NCBI RefSeq assembly: GCF_030687715.1
Contig: NZ_CP117445.1
Location: forward strand, 1,298,501-1,362,500
DNA from: Pseudomonas sp. FP2196
GTDB taxonomy: Bacteria > Pseudomonadota > Gammaproteobacteria > Pseudomonadales > Pseudomonadaceae
Length of the DNA: 64,000 nt
Direction of reading: 5' to 3'
In this document: piece by piece, positions 15,518 through 26,340 of the stretch
Layout of the letters: the number at the start of each line of letters is the position of its first letter
Numbering within the stretch: position 1 is the stretch's first letter
Made by a program: the position numbers and the translations under genes
The notes under the pieces: model-generated
Told to the model about the DNA's origin: nothing
Seen by the model: only the letters and a program-made list of their open reading frames with translations
The model's database searches: none

Positions 15518-15582
15518 TCAATTGTGGCGATATGGCGACAAGTCGTGAAGGCTTGTTGCCATGGCCGCGTAGGAGTCTTTAC

Positions 15583-16428
15583 ATGAGTCTGGAAAACATC
15601 TCCTGTCAGAAAAGTTTCGGTGGTTGGCACAAGCGCTATCGCCACCGATCCGACGTGCTTGGCTGCGACATGGTATTTGCCGTGTACCTGCCGCCGCAGG
15701 CGGAGCAGGGCGGCAAGCTGCCGGTGTTGTATTGGCTGTCGGGTCTGACCTGCACCGATGAGAACTTCATGCAGAAGGCTGGCGCCATGCGCATGGCCTC
15801 CGAGCTGGGTTTGATCATCGTGGCACCGGATACCAGTCCGCGTGGCCCTGATGTCCCGGGCGATCCGGATGGCGCGTGGGACTTCGGTCTCGGTGCCGGT
15901 TTTTATCTGAATGCCACGCAGGAGCCTTGGGCGCGGCACTATCGGATGCATGACTACGTCGTGCAGGAATTGCCTTCACTGGTTGAAGCGCATTTTCCGG
16001 CGTCCGATAAGCGCAGCATCAGCGGCCATTCCATGGGTGGTCACGGTGCGTTGGTCTGTGCATTGCGCAATCCGGGGCGTTACCAATCTGTGTCGGCGTT
16101 TTCGCCGATCAACAACCCGATGGATTGCCCGTGGGGGCAAAAGGCGTTCTTGCGTTATCTGGGCGAAGACCGTTCGAAGTGGAAAGAATGGGATGCCTGC
16201 GCGCTGATCGCCGAGGCCGATGAAAAGCTGCCGCTGCTGGTTGATCAAGGTGATCGCGACGACTTCCTCGCCACCCAGCTCAAACCGGAAGCCCTGCTGC
16301 AAGCAGCAAAACAAGCGGGCCATCCGCTGACCTTGCGCTCTCAACCGGGCTACGACCACAGCTATTTCTTCATCTCAAGCTTTATAGACGACCACTTGCA
16401 GCATCACGCACGCGCTCTGCGCGGTTAA
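15583..16428 (+). CDS. fghA: S-formylglutathione hydrolase
   Basis: A 281-residue esterase-D family enzyme that hydrolyses S-formylglutathione to formate and glutathione, the step after FrmA. The nucleophile is S150 in [11 protein letters not shown], and the family segments [11 protein letters not shown] and DTSPRG are present. The ATG at 15583 has AGGAG upstream; a longer in-frame start at 15532 adds an unconserved leader. It probably forms an operon with frmA (65-base gap). Confidence 0.96.
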   Translation: MSLENISCQKSFGGWHKRYRHRSDVLGCDMVFAVYLPPQAEQGGKLPVLYWLSGLTCTDENFMQKAGAMRMASELGLIIVAPDTSPRGPDVPGDPDGAWDFGLGAGFYLNATQEPWARHYRMHDYVVQELPSLVEAHFPASDKRSISGHSMGGHGALVCALRNPGRYQSVSAFSPINNPMDCPWGQKAFLRYLGEDRSKWKEWDACALIAEADEKLPLLVDQGDRDDFLATQLKPEALLQAAKQAGHPLTLRSQPGYDHSYFFISSFIDDHLQHHARALRG

Positions 16429-16441
16429 TGCAGGTAGAATC

Positions 16442-16470
16442 ACGCCCTGACAAAAATCGGGGCGTTTTTT
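16442..16470 (+). terminator. Intrinsic terminator after fghA, abutting the ispF start
   Basis: ACGCCC and GGGCGT form a stem followed by six T residues that end about four bases before the ispF ATG. It has the form of an intrinsic terminator for frmA-fghA. Its right arm and T-run occupy the place where the ispF ribosome-binding site should be. Confidence 0.7.
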
Positions 16471-16473
16471 CTT

Positions 16474-16947
16474 ATGCGTATTGGCCACGGCTATGATGTG
16501 CACCGTTTCGCTGAAGGCGATTTCATTACTCTGGGCGGCGTGCAAATCGCACACAGCTTCGGGCTGCTCGCTCATTCCGACGGTGATGTCCTGCTGCACG
16601 CCTTGAGCGATGCCTTGCTCGGCGCCGCTGCGCTGGGTGATATCGGTAAACATTTCCCGGACACCGACCCGCAGTTCAAGGGCGCCGACAGCCGTGCGTT
16701 GTTGCGTCATGTGGTCGGGCTGATCCACGCCAAAGGCTGGAAAGTCGGCAACGTCGACAACACCATCGTCGCGCAGGCACCAAAAATGGCCCCGCATATC
16801 GAATCAATGCGCGCGCTGATCGCTGCGGATCTTCAAGTTGAGTTGGATCAAGTGAACGTGAAAGCTACTACTACCGAGAAGCTTGGCTTTGTCGGTCGCG
16901 AAGAAGGCATCGCCGTGCACTCCGTTGCCTTGTTGCTGCGCGCATGA
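16474..16947 (+). CDS. ispF: 2-C-methyl-D-erythritol 2,4-cyclodiphosphate synthase
   Basis: A 157-residue IspF that cyclises CDP-methylerythritol 2-phosphate in the MEP pathway. Zinc ligands D8 and H10 are in GHGYDVHRF and the third is in LAHSDGDV; the conserved [13 protein letters not shown] region ends the protein. There is no clear Shine-Dalgarno, because the terminator T-run directly precedes the ATG. It overlaps truD by four bases. Confidence 0.97.
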   Translation: MRIGHGYDVHRFAEGDFITLGGVQIAHSFGLLAHSDGDVLLHALSDALLGAAALGDIGKHFPDTDPQFKGADSRALLRHVVGLIHAKGWKVGNVDNTIVAQAPKMAPHIESMRALIAADLQVELDQVNVKATTTEKLGFVGREEGIAVHSVALLLRA

Positions 16948-17989
16948 ATGAACTGCAATTGCTCGGCCCGCGGGCCTATGGCGAACCCCTCGGCAGCGCA
17001 GTACTGAAAGCCATCGCGGAAGATTTTCAGGTCGACGAAGTCCTCGATATTCCGTTTAGCGGCGACGGCGAACACCTGTGGATCTGGGTGGAAAAACGCG
17101 GCCTGAATACTGAAGAGGCCGCGCGGCGCATCGCCAAGGCTGCTGGCGTGCCGCTGCGTACAGTCAGTTATGCCGGGCTGAAGGATCGTCAGGCGCTGAC
17201 CCGTCAGTGGTTCAGCGTGCAACTGCCGGGCAAGGCTGATCCGGATCTGTCGGCAGCGGAAAACGATACGCTGAAGATTCTCAAAACCACCCGGCACAAG
17301 CGCAAGTTGCAACGTGGTGCGCATTCGGCCAATGGCTTCACGCTGCGTCTGACGCAGTTCAATGGTGACAAGGCCGCGATCGAAGAGCGTCTGCTGCTGA
17401 TCGCCAAGCAAGGCATTCCCAATTATTTCGGCGCCCAGCGTTTCGGCCATGACGGCGGCAACGTCGTCGATGCCCGCGCGTGGGCGGCACGCAAGGCGTT
17501 GCCGGAACAGCGCAATGTGCGTTCGCGTCTGTTGTCGACGGCCCGCAGCTTTCTGTTCAATCAGGTGCTGGCGGCACGGGTTGCCGATGGCACCTGGCAA
17601 AAATCTCTGGTCGGCGATCTGTTGGCGTTCACCGATAGCCGCAGCTTTTTCCCGGCGGGTGAAGCCGAGTGCAGCGACCCACGCTTGGCGATTCTCGATC
17701 TGCATCCCACCGGCCCGCAGTGGGGCGAAGGTGACTCCCCGGCCGCTGGCGCTGTCCATGAACTGGAGCAGGGGATTGCCGCCCGTGAAGCGGATCTGCG
17801 AGATTGGTTGATTCACGCCGGCATGAGCCACGAACGTCGTATCCTGCGGCTGCCCATTGGCGGGTTGACGTGGCATTATCCCCAGCCTGACATTCTGCAA
17901 CTGGAATTCGTCCTCCCGGCCGGATGCTTCGCCACCGTATTGGTGCGCGAACTCGTTGATCTGGTGCCGGTGGGGCAGACGGACAGCCC

Positions 17990-18002
<13 letters not shown>
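16944..18002 (+). CDS. truD: tRNA pseudouridine(13) synthase
   Basis: A 352-residue TruD that makes pseudouridine 13 in glutamate tRNA. The catalytic aspartate is D81 in [33 protein letters not shown] marks the TruD-specific domain. It overlaps ispF by four bases and surE by thirteen, so the three are tightly coupled. Confidence 0.96.
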
Positions 18003-19416
<1,414 letters not shown>

Positions 19417-19626
19417 GCATTTATTCACAGGCGCTGAATTCCTTTCGTTCGCCTCGGTCTTACTCCGACGACGATGGTTTAAACGGCGCAGATTGTCAGC
19501 TTGCAAACGTGTGCGCGAAGCGATTTCGCTTCATTAAAGGTAAAGCCGATTCGGCCCGTTATACTTGCGACACTTATGCCGGAATCCGGCATTCAAATTT
19601 TTCAGCCACCACAAAGGGAGCGGCGG

Positions 19627-20508
19627 GTGAGTCTCACAGTCATTGCGCAGCGTATGGGTAACACGAGCTTTCAGCGCCTGGTGACTGGCCTTGTCTTGAG
19701 CACCTTGCTGGTGGGTTGCTCCAGCACCAAATCGAGCAATGTCCGGGTAGTCGATCGCAACAATGCAGTCGCGCAGCGTCCTACAGTGACGACCGGGCAA
19801 TACGTGGTCCGTCCGGGCGATACGATGTTTTCCATCGCTTTTCGCTACGGCTGGGACTACAAAGCCCTCGCAGCCCGGAACAATATTCCTACGCCGTATA
19901 CGATCCATCCGGGTCAGACAATTCGCTTCGACGGTCGTGCCGGTTCAACGCCCACGGCGGTGGTAAGCAACGCCAGTTCTTCGCCTTCATCCTCCAGCAA
20001 AACTACGGTAATCCGGCGCCAGGCAAATGGCACGACCACCACTACAACCACCGGTTCTGCGGGCGGTTCTACCGGTGCAGTACCGTCCGTCGCCAACAAG
20101 CAAACCCAAGCTCCACTGCCTCCAGCGGGTCCAGCCCCGACCGGCTGGGGATGGCCATCTAATGGCATTCTGATTGGAAAATTCTCTTCAAACGGTAGTT
20201 TGAATAAAGGAATTGATATCGCCGGGGATTTGGGACAGCCTGTTTTAGCTGCGTCTGATGGGACGGTGGTATACGCCGGGAGTGGCTTAAGGGGCTACGG
20301 CGAATTAGTCATCATCAAACACAGCGAAACCTACGTCAGTGCTTACGGTCACAACCGTCGGCTGTTGGTTCGGGAGGGACAGCAGGTCAAGGTCGGACAG
20401 ACAATTGCCGAAATGGGGTCAACGGGTACAGACCGGGTGAAACTGCATTTTGAGATTCGCCGACAAGGTAAACCTGTAGATCCGCTGCAGTTCCTGCCAA
20501 GACGTTGA
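19627..20508 (+). CDS. nlpD: Murein hydrolase activator NlpD (LysM lipoprotein with LytM domain)
   Basis: A 293-residue lipoprotein read from a GTG preceded by AAGGGAG. The signal ends in the lipobox LLVGC. A LysM domain follows (YVVRPGDTMFSIAFRYGW), then a Ser/Thr-rich linker and a C-terminal LytM/M23-like domain. The expected first zinc histidine is absent (NKGIDIAG) and the HxH motif is reduced to KLHFEIR. It should therefore act as an amidase activator and not as a peptidase, as known for NlpD. The main rpoS promoter is usually inside nlpD in Pseudomonas. Confidence 0.95.
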   Translation: MSLTVIAQRMGNTSFQRLVTGLVLSTLLVGCSSTKSSNVRVVDRNNAVAQRPTVTTGQYVVRPGDTMFSIAFRYGWDYKALAARNNIPTPYTIHPGQTIRFDGRAGSTPTAVVSNASSSPSSSSKTTVIRRQANGTTTTTTTGSAGGSTGAVPSVANKQTQAPLPPAGPAPTGWGWPSNGILIGKFSSNGSLNKGIDIAGDLGQPVLAASDGTVVYAGSGLRGYGELVIIKHSETYVSAYGHNRRLLVREGQQVKVGQTIAEMGSTGTDRVKLHFEIRRQGKPVDPLQFLPRR

Positions 20509-20614
20509 TTTGTAAGCCAGCCTGTTCCGTCACGTAGAGGGGACAGGCTCCAGCGCTGCCAAGGATAAAGGCGTCGCTTGAGCTTGGGGTCGAACTCACC
20601 AAAGGACTATAACA

Positions 20615-21622
20615 ATGGCTCTCAGTAAAGAAGTGCCGGAGTTTGACATCGACGATGAGGTTCTCCTTATGGAGGCCGGCATCGATTCGGATTCGATGTT
20701 GAATGATGAAGGGGCTGCTCCACCTTCCGTTCGTTCCAAATCCAAACACTCCGCTTCACTTAAACAACATAAGTACATCGACTACACGCGGGCACTCGAT
20801 GCCACGCAGTTGTATCTCAACGAAATCGGCTTTTCCCCATTGCTCTCCCCGGAGGAAGAAGTTCATTTTGCGCGTTTGTCGCAAAGTGGCGATCCCGCCG
20901 GGCGCAAGCGCATGATTGAAAGTAACCTGCGGCTGGTGGTCAAAATCGCCCGGCGTTACGTCAATCGGGGGTTGTCACTGCTGGATTTGATCGAAGAGGG
21001 CAACCTCGGATTGATCCGCGCGGTGGAAAAGTTCGATCCCGAACGCGGTTTCCGCTTCTCGACCTACGCGACCTGGTGGATCCGTCAAACCATCGAGCGC
21101 GCGATCATGAATCAGACCCGGACCATCCGGCTGCCGATTCATGTGGTCAAGGAGCTCAACGTGTACCTGCGGGCTGCACGGGAGCTGACGCAAAAGCTCG
21201 ACCACGAACCTTCACCCGAAGAAATCGCCAACCTGCTGGAAAAACCAGTGGCCGAGGTCAAGCGCATGCTGGGCCTGAACGAGCGGGTTTCTTCGGTCGA
21301 CGTCTCGCTGGGTCCGGATTCGGATAAAACCCTGCTGGATACCCTCACCGATGATCGTCCGACCGACCCATGCGAACTGCTGCAGGATGACGACCTGTCG
21401 CAGAGCATCGATCAATGGCTGTCGGAGCTGACCGACAAGCAGCGCGAGGTGGTTATTCGCCGCTTCGGCCTGCGCGGCCACGAGAGCAGTACGCTGGAAG
21501 ATGTAGGCCTGGAGATCGGCCTGACCCGGGAACGGGTGAGACAGATCCAGGTGGAGGGCCTCAAGCGCCTTCGGGAAATTCTCGAGAAGAATGGCCTGTC
21601 GAGCGAGTCGTTGTTCCAGTAA
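20615..21622 (+). CDS. rpoS: RNA polymerase sigma factor RpoS
   Basis: A 335-residue stationary-phase sigma factor. Region 1.2 starts near [21 protein letters not shown], region 2 contains [20 protein letters not shown], and region 4 contains [20 protein letters not shown]. It follows nlpD after 106 bases, the standard arrangement. rsmZ lies directly downstream on the same strand, so two global regulators of stationary-phase physiology are adjacent. Confidence 0.98.
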   Translation: MALSKEVPEFDIDDEVLLMEAGIDSDSMLNDEGAAPPSVRSKSKHSASLKQHKYIDYTRALDATQLYLNEIGFSPLLSPEEEVHFARLSQSGDPAGRKRMIESNLRLVVKIARRYVNRGLSLLDLIEEGNLGLIRAVEKFDPERGFRFSTYATWWIRQTIERAIMNQTRTIRLPIHVVKELNVYLRAARELTQKLDHEPSPEEIANLLEKPVAEVKRMLGLNERVSSVDVSLGPDSDKTLLDTLTDDRPTDPCELLQDDDLSQSIDQWLSELTDKQREVVIRRFGLRGHESSTLEDVGLEIGLTRERVRQIQVEGLKRLREILEKNGLSSESLFQ

Positions 21623-21646
21623 ACGCATGGAGCCGCCGCCCACAAG

Positions 21647-21674
21647 AAGCCCCGACTGGTTCGGGGCTTTTTGT
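21647..21674 (+). terminator. rpoS intrinsic terminator
   Basis: AAGCCCCGA pairs with TCGGGGCTT around a five-base loop, followed by TTTTTG, 25 bases after the rpoS stop. It separates rpoS transcription from the rsmZ control region. Confidence 0.9.
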
Positions 21675-21775
21675 TGCCTCTTGGATAGTGACCATCCTGT
21701 TTTATGTAGGGACTCCCGAAGGAGAGGCGACGCAGTGCGGATTTCTGTGCACAGCTCAGGTTTGTAGTCTTGGAC

Positions 21776-21793
21776 TGTAAGCCCTGGCTTACT
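21776..21793 (+). promoter_or_regulatory. GacA upstream activating sequence of rsmZ
   Basis: The site reads TGTAAG-CCCTGG-CTTACT, matching the 18-bp GacA box TGTAAG-N6-CTTACA in all but the last base. It lies about 175-190 bases upstream of the inferred rsmZ start, the distance known for fluorescent pseudomonads. The stretch 21838-21900 between site and promoter is strikingly AT-rich, like the linker bound by MvaT/MvaU in P. aeruginosa. Confidence 0.9.
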
Positions 21794-21929
21794 CTTCCGT
21801 AAGTGTTCGTTATTTTTACAGGAAGGCAGACGTCCATTTCTCGCAGTGAAATTATTTAACCTATTGATTTATATGTTTATTTTTTAATGTGAAGTGCTTA
21901 TGACAGCCTGCTTTTACGTCCAGGCCCCG

Positions 21930-21957
21930 TTGCTCCGAGCAGGGAACTCTTTACTAT
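21930..21957 (+). promoter_or_regulatory. rsmZ core promoter
   Basis: TTGCTC (21930-21935) and TACTAT (21952-21957) are separated by 16 bases and lie eight bases before the conserved RNA start TGTCGACGG. This is the expected sigma-70 type promoter activated by GacA. Confidence 0.75.
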
Positions 21958-21965
21958 CAGGGCTG

Positions 21966-22094
21966 TGTCGACGGACAGACACGCCCTTCAAGGATGAGGG
22001 GAAAGGACATCGCAGGATGCGATTCATCAGGACGATGAAAAGGAACACAGGGAATAGGGAAAAATGTGGGCGGGTCAAACCGCCCCTTTTTTTT
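21966..22094 (+). ncRNA. rsmZ: Regulatory RNA RsmZ
   Basis: An RNA of about 129 bases starting TGTCGACGG. It carries nine GGA triplets, several in AGGA or GGGA context as exposed in RsmA/RsmE-binding loops. It ends in a GGGCGG/CCGCCC hairpin plus eight T residues (22068-22094). RsmZ sequesters RsmA/RsmE and so relieves translational repression of secondary metabolism and exoproducts under GacS/GacA control. Position between rpoS and fdxA and the upstream GacA box both support the call. No open frame is plausible here. Confidence 0.95.
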
Positions 22095-22123
22095 GCCTGC
22101 AGAAAAGTAGAACCCGGAAAAGC

Positions 22124-22148
22124 AAAAAGGCCCGCTAGGGGCCTTTTT
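22124..22148. terminator. Bidirectional terminator between rsmZ and fdxA
   Basis: AAAAAGGCCC and GGGCCTTTTT are perfect ten-base arms around GCTAG. The stem has T-runs in both directions, so it can end fdxA transcripts from the - strand and back up the rsmZ terminator on the + strand. Confidence 0.88.
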
Positions 22149-22165
22149 ATCGAACGCGAGGCAGA

Positions 22166-22489
22166 TCAGCGTTCGAGGTCTTTGATCTTGCCTTTGACGC
22201 CATCCCACTCTTCGGCGTCCGGCAGCGATTCTTTCTTCTCGGTGATGTTCGGCCAGATTTCCGCCAGCTCGACGTTCAACTGAATGAACTCCTGCATCTC
22301 CTCCGGAACTTCGTCCTCGGAGAAAATGGCTACGGCCGGGCATTCTGGTTCGCACAGAGCGCAGTCGATGCACTCATCCGGGTGAATCACCAGGAAGTTC
22401 GGGCCTTCGTAAAAGCAGTCCACCGGACAGACTTCTACGCAGTCGGTGTACTTGCACTTGATGCAGTTGTCGGTGACGACGAAGGTCAT
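22166..22489 (-). CDS. fdxA: Seven-iron ferredoxin FdxA
   Basis: A 107-residue ferredoxin starting [20 protein letters not shown]; an upstream in-frame ATG adds 14 residues without conservation. Cysteine clusters [14 protein letters not shown] and [12 protein letters not shown] fit one 3Fe-4S and one 4Fe-4S cluster, as in Azotobacter/Pseudomonas FdI-type proteins. It is a small cytoplasmic electron carrier. It lies downstream of mutS in the same direction with a 164-base gap, the standard Pseudomonas order. Confidence 0.96.
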   Translation of the reverse strand: MTFVVTDNCIKCKYTDCVEVCPVDCFYEGPNFLVIHPDECIDCALCEPECPAVAIFSEDEVPEEMQEFIQLNVELAEIWPNITEKKESLPDAEEWDGVKGKIKDLER

Positions 22490-22632
22490 TTCTAATTTTC
22501 TCCTCAGGCGGCGGCAGCGTTGCCCCTTCACGGTTGGGGTCGCCAGGTTCGGGAGCGATGTCTGCTGGCCAGGCTAATTAGCCAGCAGCATCCCAAACCG
22601 CGCGAGATTCTAACAGCTTGAAGCCGTTTGCG

Positions 22633-22674
22633 TTATATCCGGTTCTTTAGTGCTTAGATCCGGTTCTTCAGTGC
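22633..22674. repeat. 21-bp tandem duplication of the mutS 3' end
   Basis: The last six codons plus stop of mutS (ALKNRI-stop, 22654-22674 on the - strand) are followed directly by a second copy at 22633-22653. The two match at 19 of 21 bases, and the second copy keeps its own in-frame stop. The protein is unchanged because the first stop is intact. Confidence 0.85.
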
Positions 22675-25236
22675 ATATAACATTTCGAGCGCACGGCGTG
22701 GCGTCATGTCGTCGATATCCAGTTTAGCCAACTCATCCAGTACCGGATGCGGCAGGCTGGCGAACATGTCGCTCTGTTGTGGCGTGGCCGGTTTACCTTT
22801 GGCGGCTGGTTTCGGTGTCTCATGCGGCAATGCCGTATCTTCCAGGCGGCTCAAGTGCTCGCGCGCGCGCATGATCACTTCGCTTGGCACACCGGCCAGT
22901 TGCGCAACCGCCAAGCCGTAGCTCTGGCTGGCAGGCCCAGGTAGCACGTGGTGCAGGAACACAATGCGCTCGTTGTGCTCTGTTGCGTTGAGATGCACGT
23001 TGGCCACCAGCGGCTCGGCTTCCGGCAGCACGGTCAGTTCGAAATAGTGAGTCGCAAACAGCGTGTAGGCACGCAGGTGCGCCAGACGCTCAGCCGCTGC
23101 CCATGCCAGCGACAGACCGTCGAAGGTGCTGGTGCCACGTCCTACTTCGTCCATCAGTACCAGGCTGCGCTCTGTGGCGTTGTGCAGAATGTTGGCGGTT
23201 TCGCTCATTTCCACCATGAAGGTCGAACGGCCACCGGCCAGATCGTCGCTGGAACCGATCCGGGTGAAGATCCGGTCGACCAGCGACAGTTCGCAACTGG
23301 CAGCCGGCACGAAGCTACCGATATGCGCCAGCAGCACGATCAGGGCAGTCTGACGCATGTAGGTGGATTTACCGCCCATGTTCGGGCCAGTGATCACCAG
23401 CATTCGCGTGTTGTCATCCAGACTCAGGTCGTTGGCCACGAACGGCGTGGTCAGCACTTGCTCAACCACTGGGTGACGACCTTGGGTGATGCGCATGCAC
23501 GGCTCGCTGACGAAGCGCGGACAGTTCAGATCAAGGTTCAGCGCACGTTCGGCGAGGTTGCTCAGCACATCCAGCTCAGCCAGCGCGCCAGCGGTGTCCT
23601 GCAACGGTGGCAACTGGCTGATCAGGTCTTCCAGCAGCGCCTCGTAGAGCATCTTCTCGCGCGCCAGGGCGCGGCTCTTGGCGGATAGCGCCTTGTCCTC
23701 GAACTCTTTCAGTTCCGGCGTGATGAAGCGCTCGGCGCCTTTCAGCGTCTGGCGCCGGATGTAGTCCGCCGGAGCCGATTCCGCCTGTTTGCTCGGCAGT
23801 TCGATGAAGTAGCCGTGAATGCGGTTGTAGCCGACTTTCAGGTGGGACAAACCCGTACGGGCTTTCTCCCGCGCTTCCAGATCGATCAGGAACTGCCCGG
23901 CGTTTTCGCTCAGCGATTGCAGGTCATCCAGTTCGCTGTCGTAACCGGTTTTCAGCACACCGCCATCACGGATTACCGCTGGCGGGTTATCGATAATGGC
24001 TTTTTCCAGCAGCGCCGCCAGTTCCGGATAGGTGCTCGTGGTGGTTGCCAGGCGTTGCAGGTGCGGCGCTTCCAGATCGGTCATTGCCACTTGCAGTTGC
24101 GGCAGCGCGCCGAGGGCATCACGCAGGCGCGCGAGGTCGCGTGGACGGGCATTGCGCAGACCGATCCGCGCAAGAATGCGCTCGATGTCACCGATTTCCT
24201 TGAGCTGCGGTTGCAGCTTTTCGAAGCGGTAACCGTCGAGCAGGCAGGTGATCGAGGTCTGGCGCGCCAGCAATACAGTCAGATCGCGCAGCGGACGGTT
24301 CAACCAACGGGTCAGCAGGCGGCTGCCCATGGCGGTCTGGCAGCGATCGACGACTGATTGCAGGGTGTTGTCGCGGCCACCGGCCAGGTTAGTGTCGAGT
24401 TCCAGGTTGCGTCGGCTCGCGCCGTCCAGTACCACGGTGTCGTCGAGACGTTCGTGGCGCAGGCTGCGCAAATGGGGCAGGGCGGTGCGTTGGGTTTCTT
24501 TCGCATAAGCCAGCAGACAGCCTGCAGCGCCGATGGCCAGGGTCAGGGTTTCGCAACCGAAGCCTTTCAGATCCTGGGTGGAGAATTGCTGGCAGAGACT
24601 TTTCAGCGCCGAGTCACGCTCGAAATCCCACGGCGCGCGACGACGCACGCCACGGCGTTTTTCCGCCGGCAGATCTTTCGGCCAATCGTCCGGGATCAAA
24701 AGCTCAACCGGGTTGACCCGCTCCAGTTCCGCCAGCAGATTTTCCCAGCCCTTGATCTCCAGCACGGTGAAGTTGCCGCTGGTGATGTCCAGCACGGCCA
24801 GACCGAACAAACGCTCGTCGCCCAATACAGCAGCGATCAGGTTGTCGCGTCGTTCATCGAGCAGGGCTTCATCGCTGACGGTACCGGGAGTGATGATCCG
24901 CACCACCTGACGTTCTACCGGGCCTTTACTGGTGGCCGGGTCGCCAACCTGCTCGCAGATCACCACCGACTCGCCAAGCTTGACCAGTTTCGCCAGGTAC
25001 CCTTCCGCCGCATGGTAAGGAATCCCACACATCGGAATCGCCTGCCCCGCCGACTGCCCGCGTGCCGTCAGAGTGATGTCGAGCAACTTGGCAGCCTTCT
25101 TCGCGTCTTCGTAGAAGATTTCGTAGAAATCGCCCATGCGATAGAACATCAGCTGATCCGGGTGCTGATTCTTCAGGCGCCAGTACTGCTGCATCATCGG
25201 GGTGTGGGAGGACAGGTCGGAGACGGCTTTATTCAT
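22654..25236 (-). CDS. mutS: DNA mismatch repair protein MutS
   Basis: An 860-residue MutS that recognises mismatches. The mismatch-binding F37-Y38-E39 (MGDFYEIF) is in domain I. The Walker A motif GPNMGGKST is at residues 617-625, followed by [16 protein letters not shown]. The start [18 protein letters not shown] is preferred to an in-frame ATG 16 codons upstream. It is the left boundary of the tailocin block. Loss of MutS would raise mutation rate; nothing here suggests damage. Confidence 0.97.
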   Translation of the reverse strand: MNKAVSDLSSHTPMMQQYWRLKNQHPDQLMFYRMGDFYEIFYEDAKKAAKLLDITLTARGQSAGQAIPMCGIPYHAAEGYLAKLVKLGESVVICEQVGDPATSKGPVERQVVRIITPGTVSDEALLDERRDNLIAAVLGDERLFGLAVLDITSGNFTVLEIKGWENLLAELERVNPVELLIPDDWPKDLPAEKRRGVRRRAPWDFERDSALKSLCQQFSTQDLKGFGCETLTLAIGAAGCLLAYAKETQRTALPHLRSLRHERLDDTVVLDGASRRNLELDTNLAGGRDNTLQSVVDRCQTAMGSRLLTRWLNRPLRDLTVLLARQTSITCLLDGYRFEKLQPQLKEIGDIERILARIGLRNARPRDLARLRDALGALPQLQVAMTDLEAPHLQRLATTTSTYPELAALLEKAIIDNPPAVIRDGGVLKTGYDSELDDLQSLSENAGQFLIDLEAREKARTGLSHLKVGYNRIHGYFIELPSKQAESAPADYIRRQTLKGAERFITPELKEFEDKALSAKSRALAREKMLYEALLEDLISQLPPLQDTAGALAELDVLSNLAERALNLDLNCPRFVSEPCMRITQGRHPVVEQVLTTPFVANDLSLDDNTRMLVITGPNMGGKSTYMRQTALIVLLAHIGSFVPAASCELSLVDRIFTRIGSSDDLAGGRSTFMVEMSETANILHNATERSLVLMDEVGRGTSTFDGLSLAWAAAERLAHLRAYTLFATHYFELTVLPEAEPLVANVHLNATEHNERIVFLHHVLPGPASQSYGLAVAQLAGVPSEVIMRAREHLSRLEDTALPHETPKPAAKGKPATPQQSDMFASLPHPVLDELAKLDIDDMTPRRALEMLYALKNRI

Positions 25237-25381
25237 CGGATTGTCAGGCAACTCGTTAAAAGATGTAGGGCAAAAGCGGGGCATCCGCCGGGCTTTTCCG
25301 CGATGGGCGCAAGGTTACCATGGGCGGTCTGTTCGACGCAGGCATGAGGGCTCACTGGCACTTTTACGCATGATTTGTGTG

Positions 25382-25401
25382 TTTATGCACAATTTATGCA
25401 A
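25382..25401 (+). promoter_or_regulatory. Direct repeats upstream of the tailocin repressor gene
   Basis: TTTATGCA occurs twice with an 11-bp period (25382-25389 and 25393-25400), about one helical turn. A related GTTATGCA overlaps the repressor start. TTTACGCA at 25363 resembles it as well. The spacing suggests an autoregulatory operator, although I could not define a convincing promoter here. Confidence 0.4.
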
Positions 25402-25445
25402 ATCAGCATTTGTCTTCGGTAAAAACTTCAAGCACTATGCGCGTT

Positions 25446-26180
25446 ATGCAAAAACGCAACGTATCCTCCGTCTTAAGAGCACTGCTCGACCAGCACGGGA
25501 TCTCCCCCACGGAGCTCCACCGTCGCACCGGCGTGCCTCAATCCACTCTCTCGCGGATTCTCAGCGGGAAGATCGTCGATCCTTCGGATAAACACATTTC
25601 GAAAATCGCCGAGTACTTCAATGTAAGCACCGATCAGTTGCGTGGGCGCGCGGATGTTGCGCCGTCTGCCGGTGCTGCGCGTGATGACGTGCATGCGGAA
25701 CTCAAGGACATAATGCTGTGGGACGACGACACCCCTGTCGATGACGACGAGGTGTCGGTGCCCTTTCTTCGCGAGGTTGAATTGGCAGCTGGATCAGGAA
25801 GATTCGTCATTGAAGAGAGCGAACGCTCCAGCCTGCGCTTCGGCAAGCGCAGCCTGCGCCATAACGGCGTGCAATTCGACCAGGCCAAATGTGTGACGGT
25901 ACGCGGTAACAGCATGTTGCCGGTGCTGCGTGACGGCGCAACGGTGGGCGTGAATGCGGGCAAGTGCGGGATCGGCGACATCATTGATGGCGACCTGTAC
26001 GCGATTAATCACAACGGCCAGTTGCGTGTGAAGCAACTCTATCGCCTGCCTACCGGCATCCGCCTGCGCAGTTTCAACCGCGACGAACATCCGGACGAGG
26101 ACTACACCTTCCAGGAAATCCAGGAAGAGCAGATCGTCATCCTCGGTCACGTCTTCTGGTGGGGCATGTACGCCCGCTAA
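25446..26180 (+). CDS. prtR: LexA/PrtR-like self-cleaving repressor of the tailocin locus
   Basis: A 244-residue protein. It has an N-terminal helix-turn-helix (PTELHRRTGVPQSTLSRILS, residues 21-40) and a C-terminal S24 peptidase domain. A likely scissile Ala115-Gly116 is in ELAAGSG, the nucleophile is S156 in VRGNSMLPV, and the base is K196 in LRVKQ. It should repress the tail operon and inactivate itself on RecA filaments after DNA damage. An alternative start lies three codons upstream; neither has a good ribosome site. No prtN-like activator gene is present, so direct control of the downstream promoter is inferred. Confidence 0.88.
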   Translation: MQKRNVSSVLRALLDQHGISPTELHRRTGVPQSTLSRILSGKIVDPSDKHISKIAEYFNVSTDQLRGRADVAPSAGAARDDVHAELKDIMLWDDDTPVDDDEVSVPFLREVELAAGSGRFVIEESERSSLRFGKRSLRHNGVQFDQAKCVTVRGNSMLPVLRDGATVGVNAGKCGIGDIIDGDLYAINHNGQLRVKQLYRLPTGIRLRSFNRDEHPDEDYTFQEIQEEQIVILGHVFWWGMYAR

Positions 26181-26197
26181 GCAGATACCGGTCAAAT

Positions 26198-26226
26198 AAA
26201 ACCCGCCCATCGGCGGGTTTTTTTTC
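26198..26226 (+). terminator. Terminator after the repressor gene
   Basis: AAACCCGCC and GGCGGGTTT form a stem around CATC and are followed by a run of eight or more T residues. It isolates the repressor transcript from the tail operon. Confidence 0.93.
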
Positions 26227-26275
26227 GCCCGCGCAAAACCCTCAACGCCATGGTTTATGCGGCTCTCATGCGTTC

Positions 26276-26304
26276 ATGCATTTATCGCGTATAAATAAAT
26301 GCAT
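26276..26304. promoter_or_regulatory. 10+10 palindrome upstream of the tailocin promoter
   Basis: ATGCATTTAT and ATAAATGCAT are perfect inverted arms separated by nine bases, centred about 25 bases upstream of the -35 box. It shares the ATGCAT core with the palindrome inside the promoter, so it may be a second operator for the same repressor. Confidence 0.55.
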
Positions 26305-26311
26305 TAACGCA

Positions 26312-26340
26312 TTGACTGGATATGCATCCATGCATATTAT
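26312..26340 (+). promoter_or_regulatory. Near-consensus tailocin promoter with operator-like palindrome
   Basis: TTGACT (26312-26317) and TATTAT (26335-26340) are separated by exactly 17 bases, a strong sigma-70 arrangement. The spacer and the edge of the -10 box carry ATATGCATCCATGCATAT (26320-26337), with perfect eight-base arms. A dimeric repressor bound there would exclude RNA polymerase. This is the only strong promoter I can see ahead of the tail genes. Confidence 0.7.

Noticed and set aside
25377..25445. Longer N-terminus for the repressor
   Set aside because: The extra 23 residues overlap the operator-like repeats and are not part of the helix-turn-helix domain.
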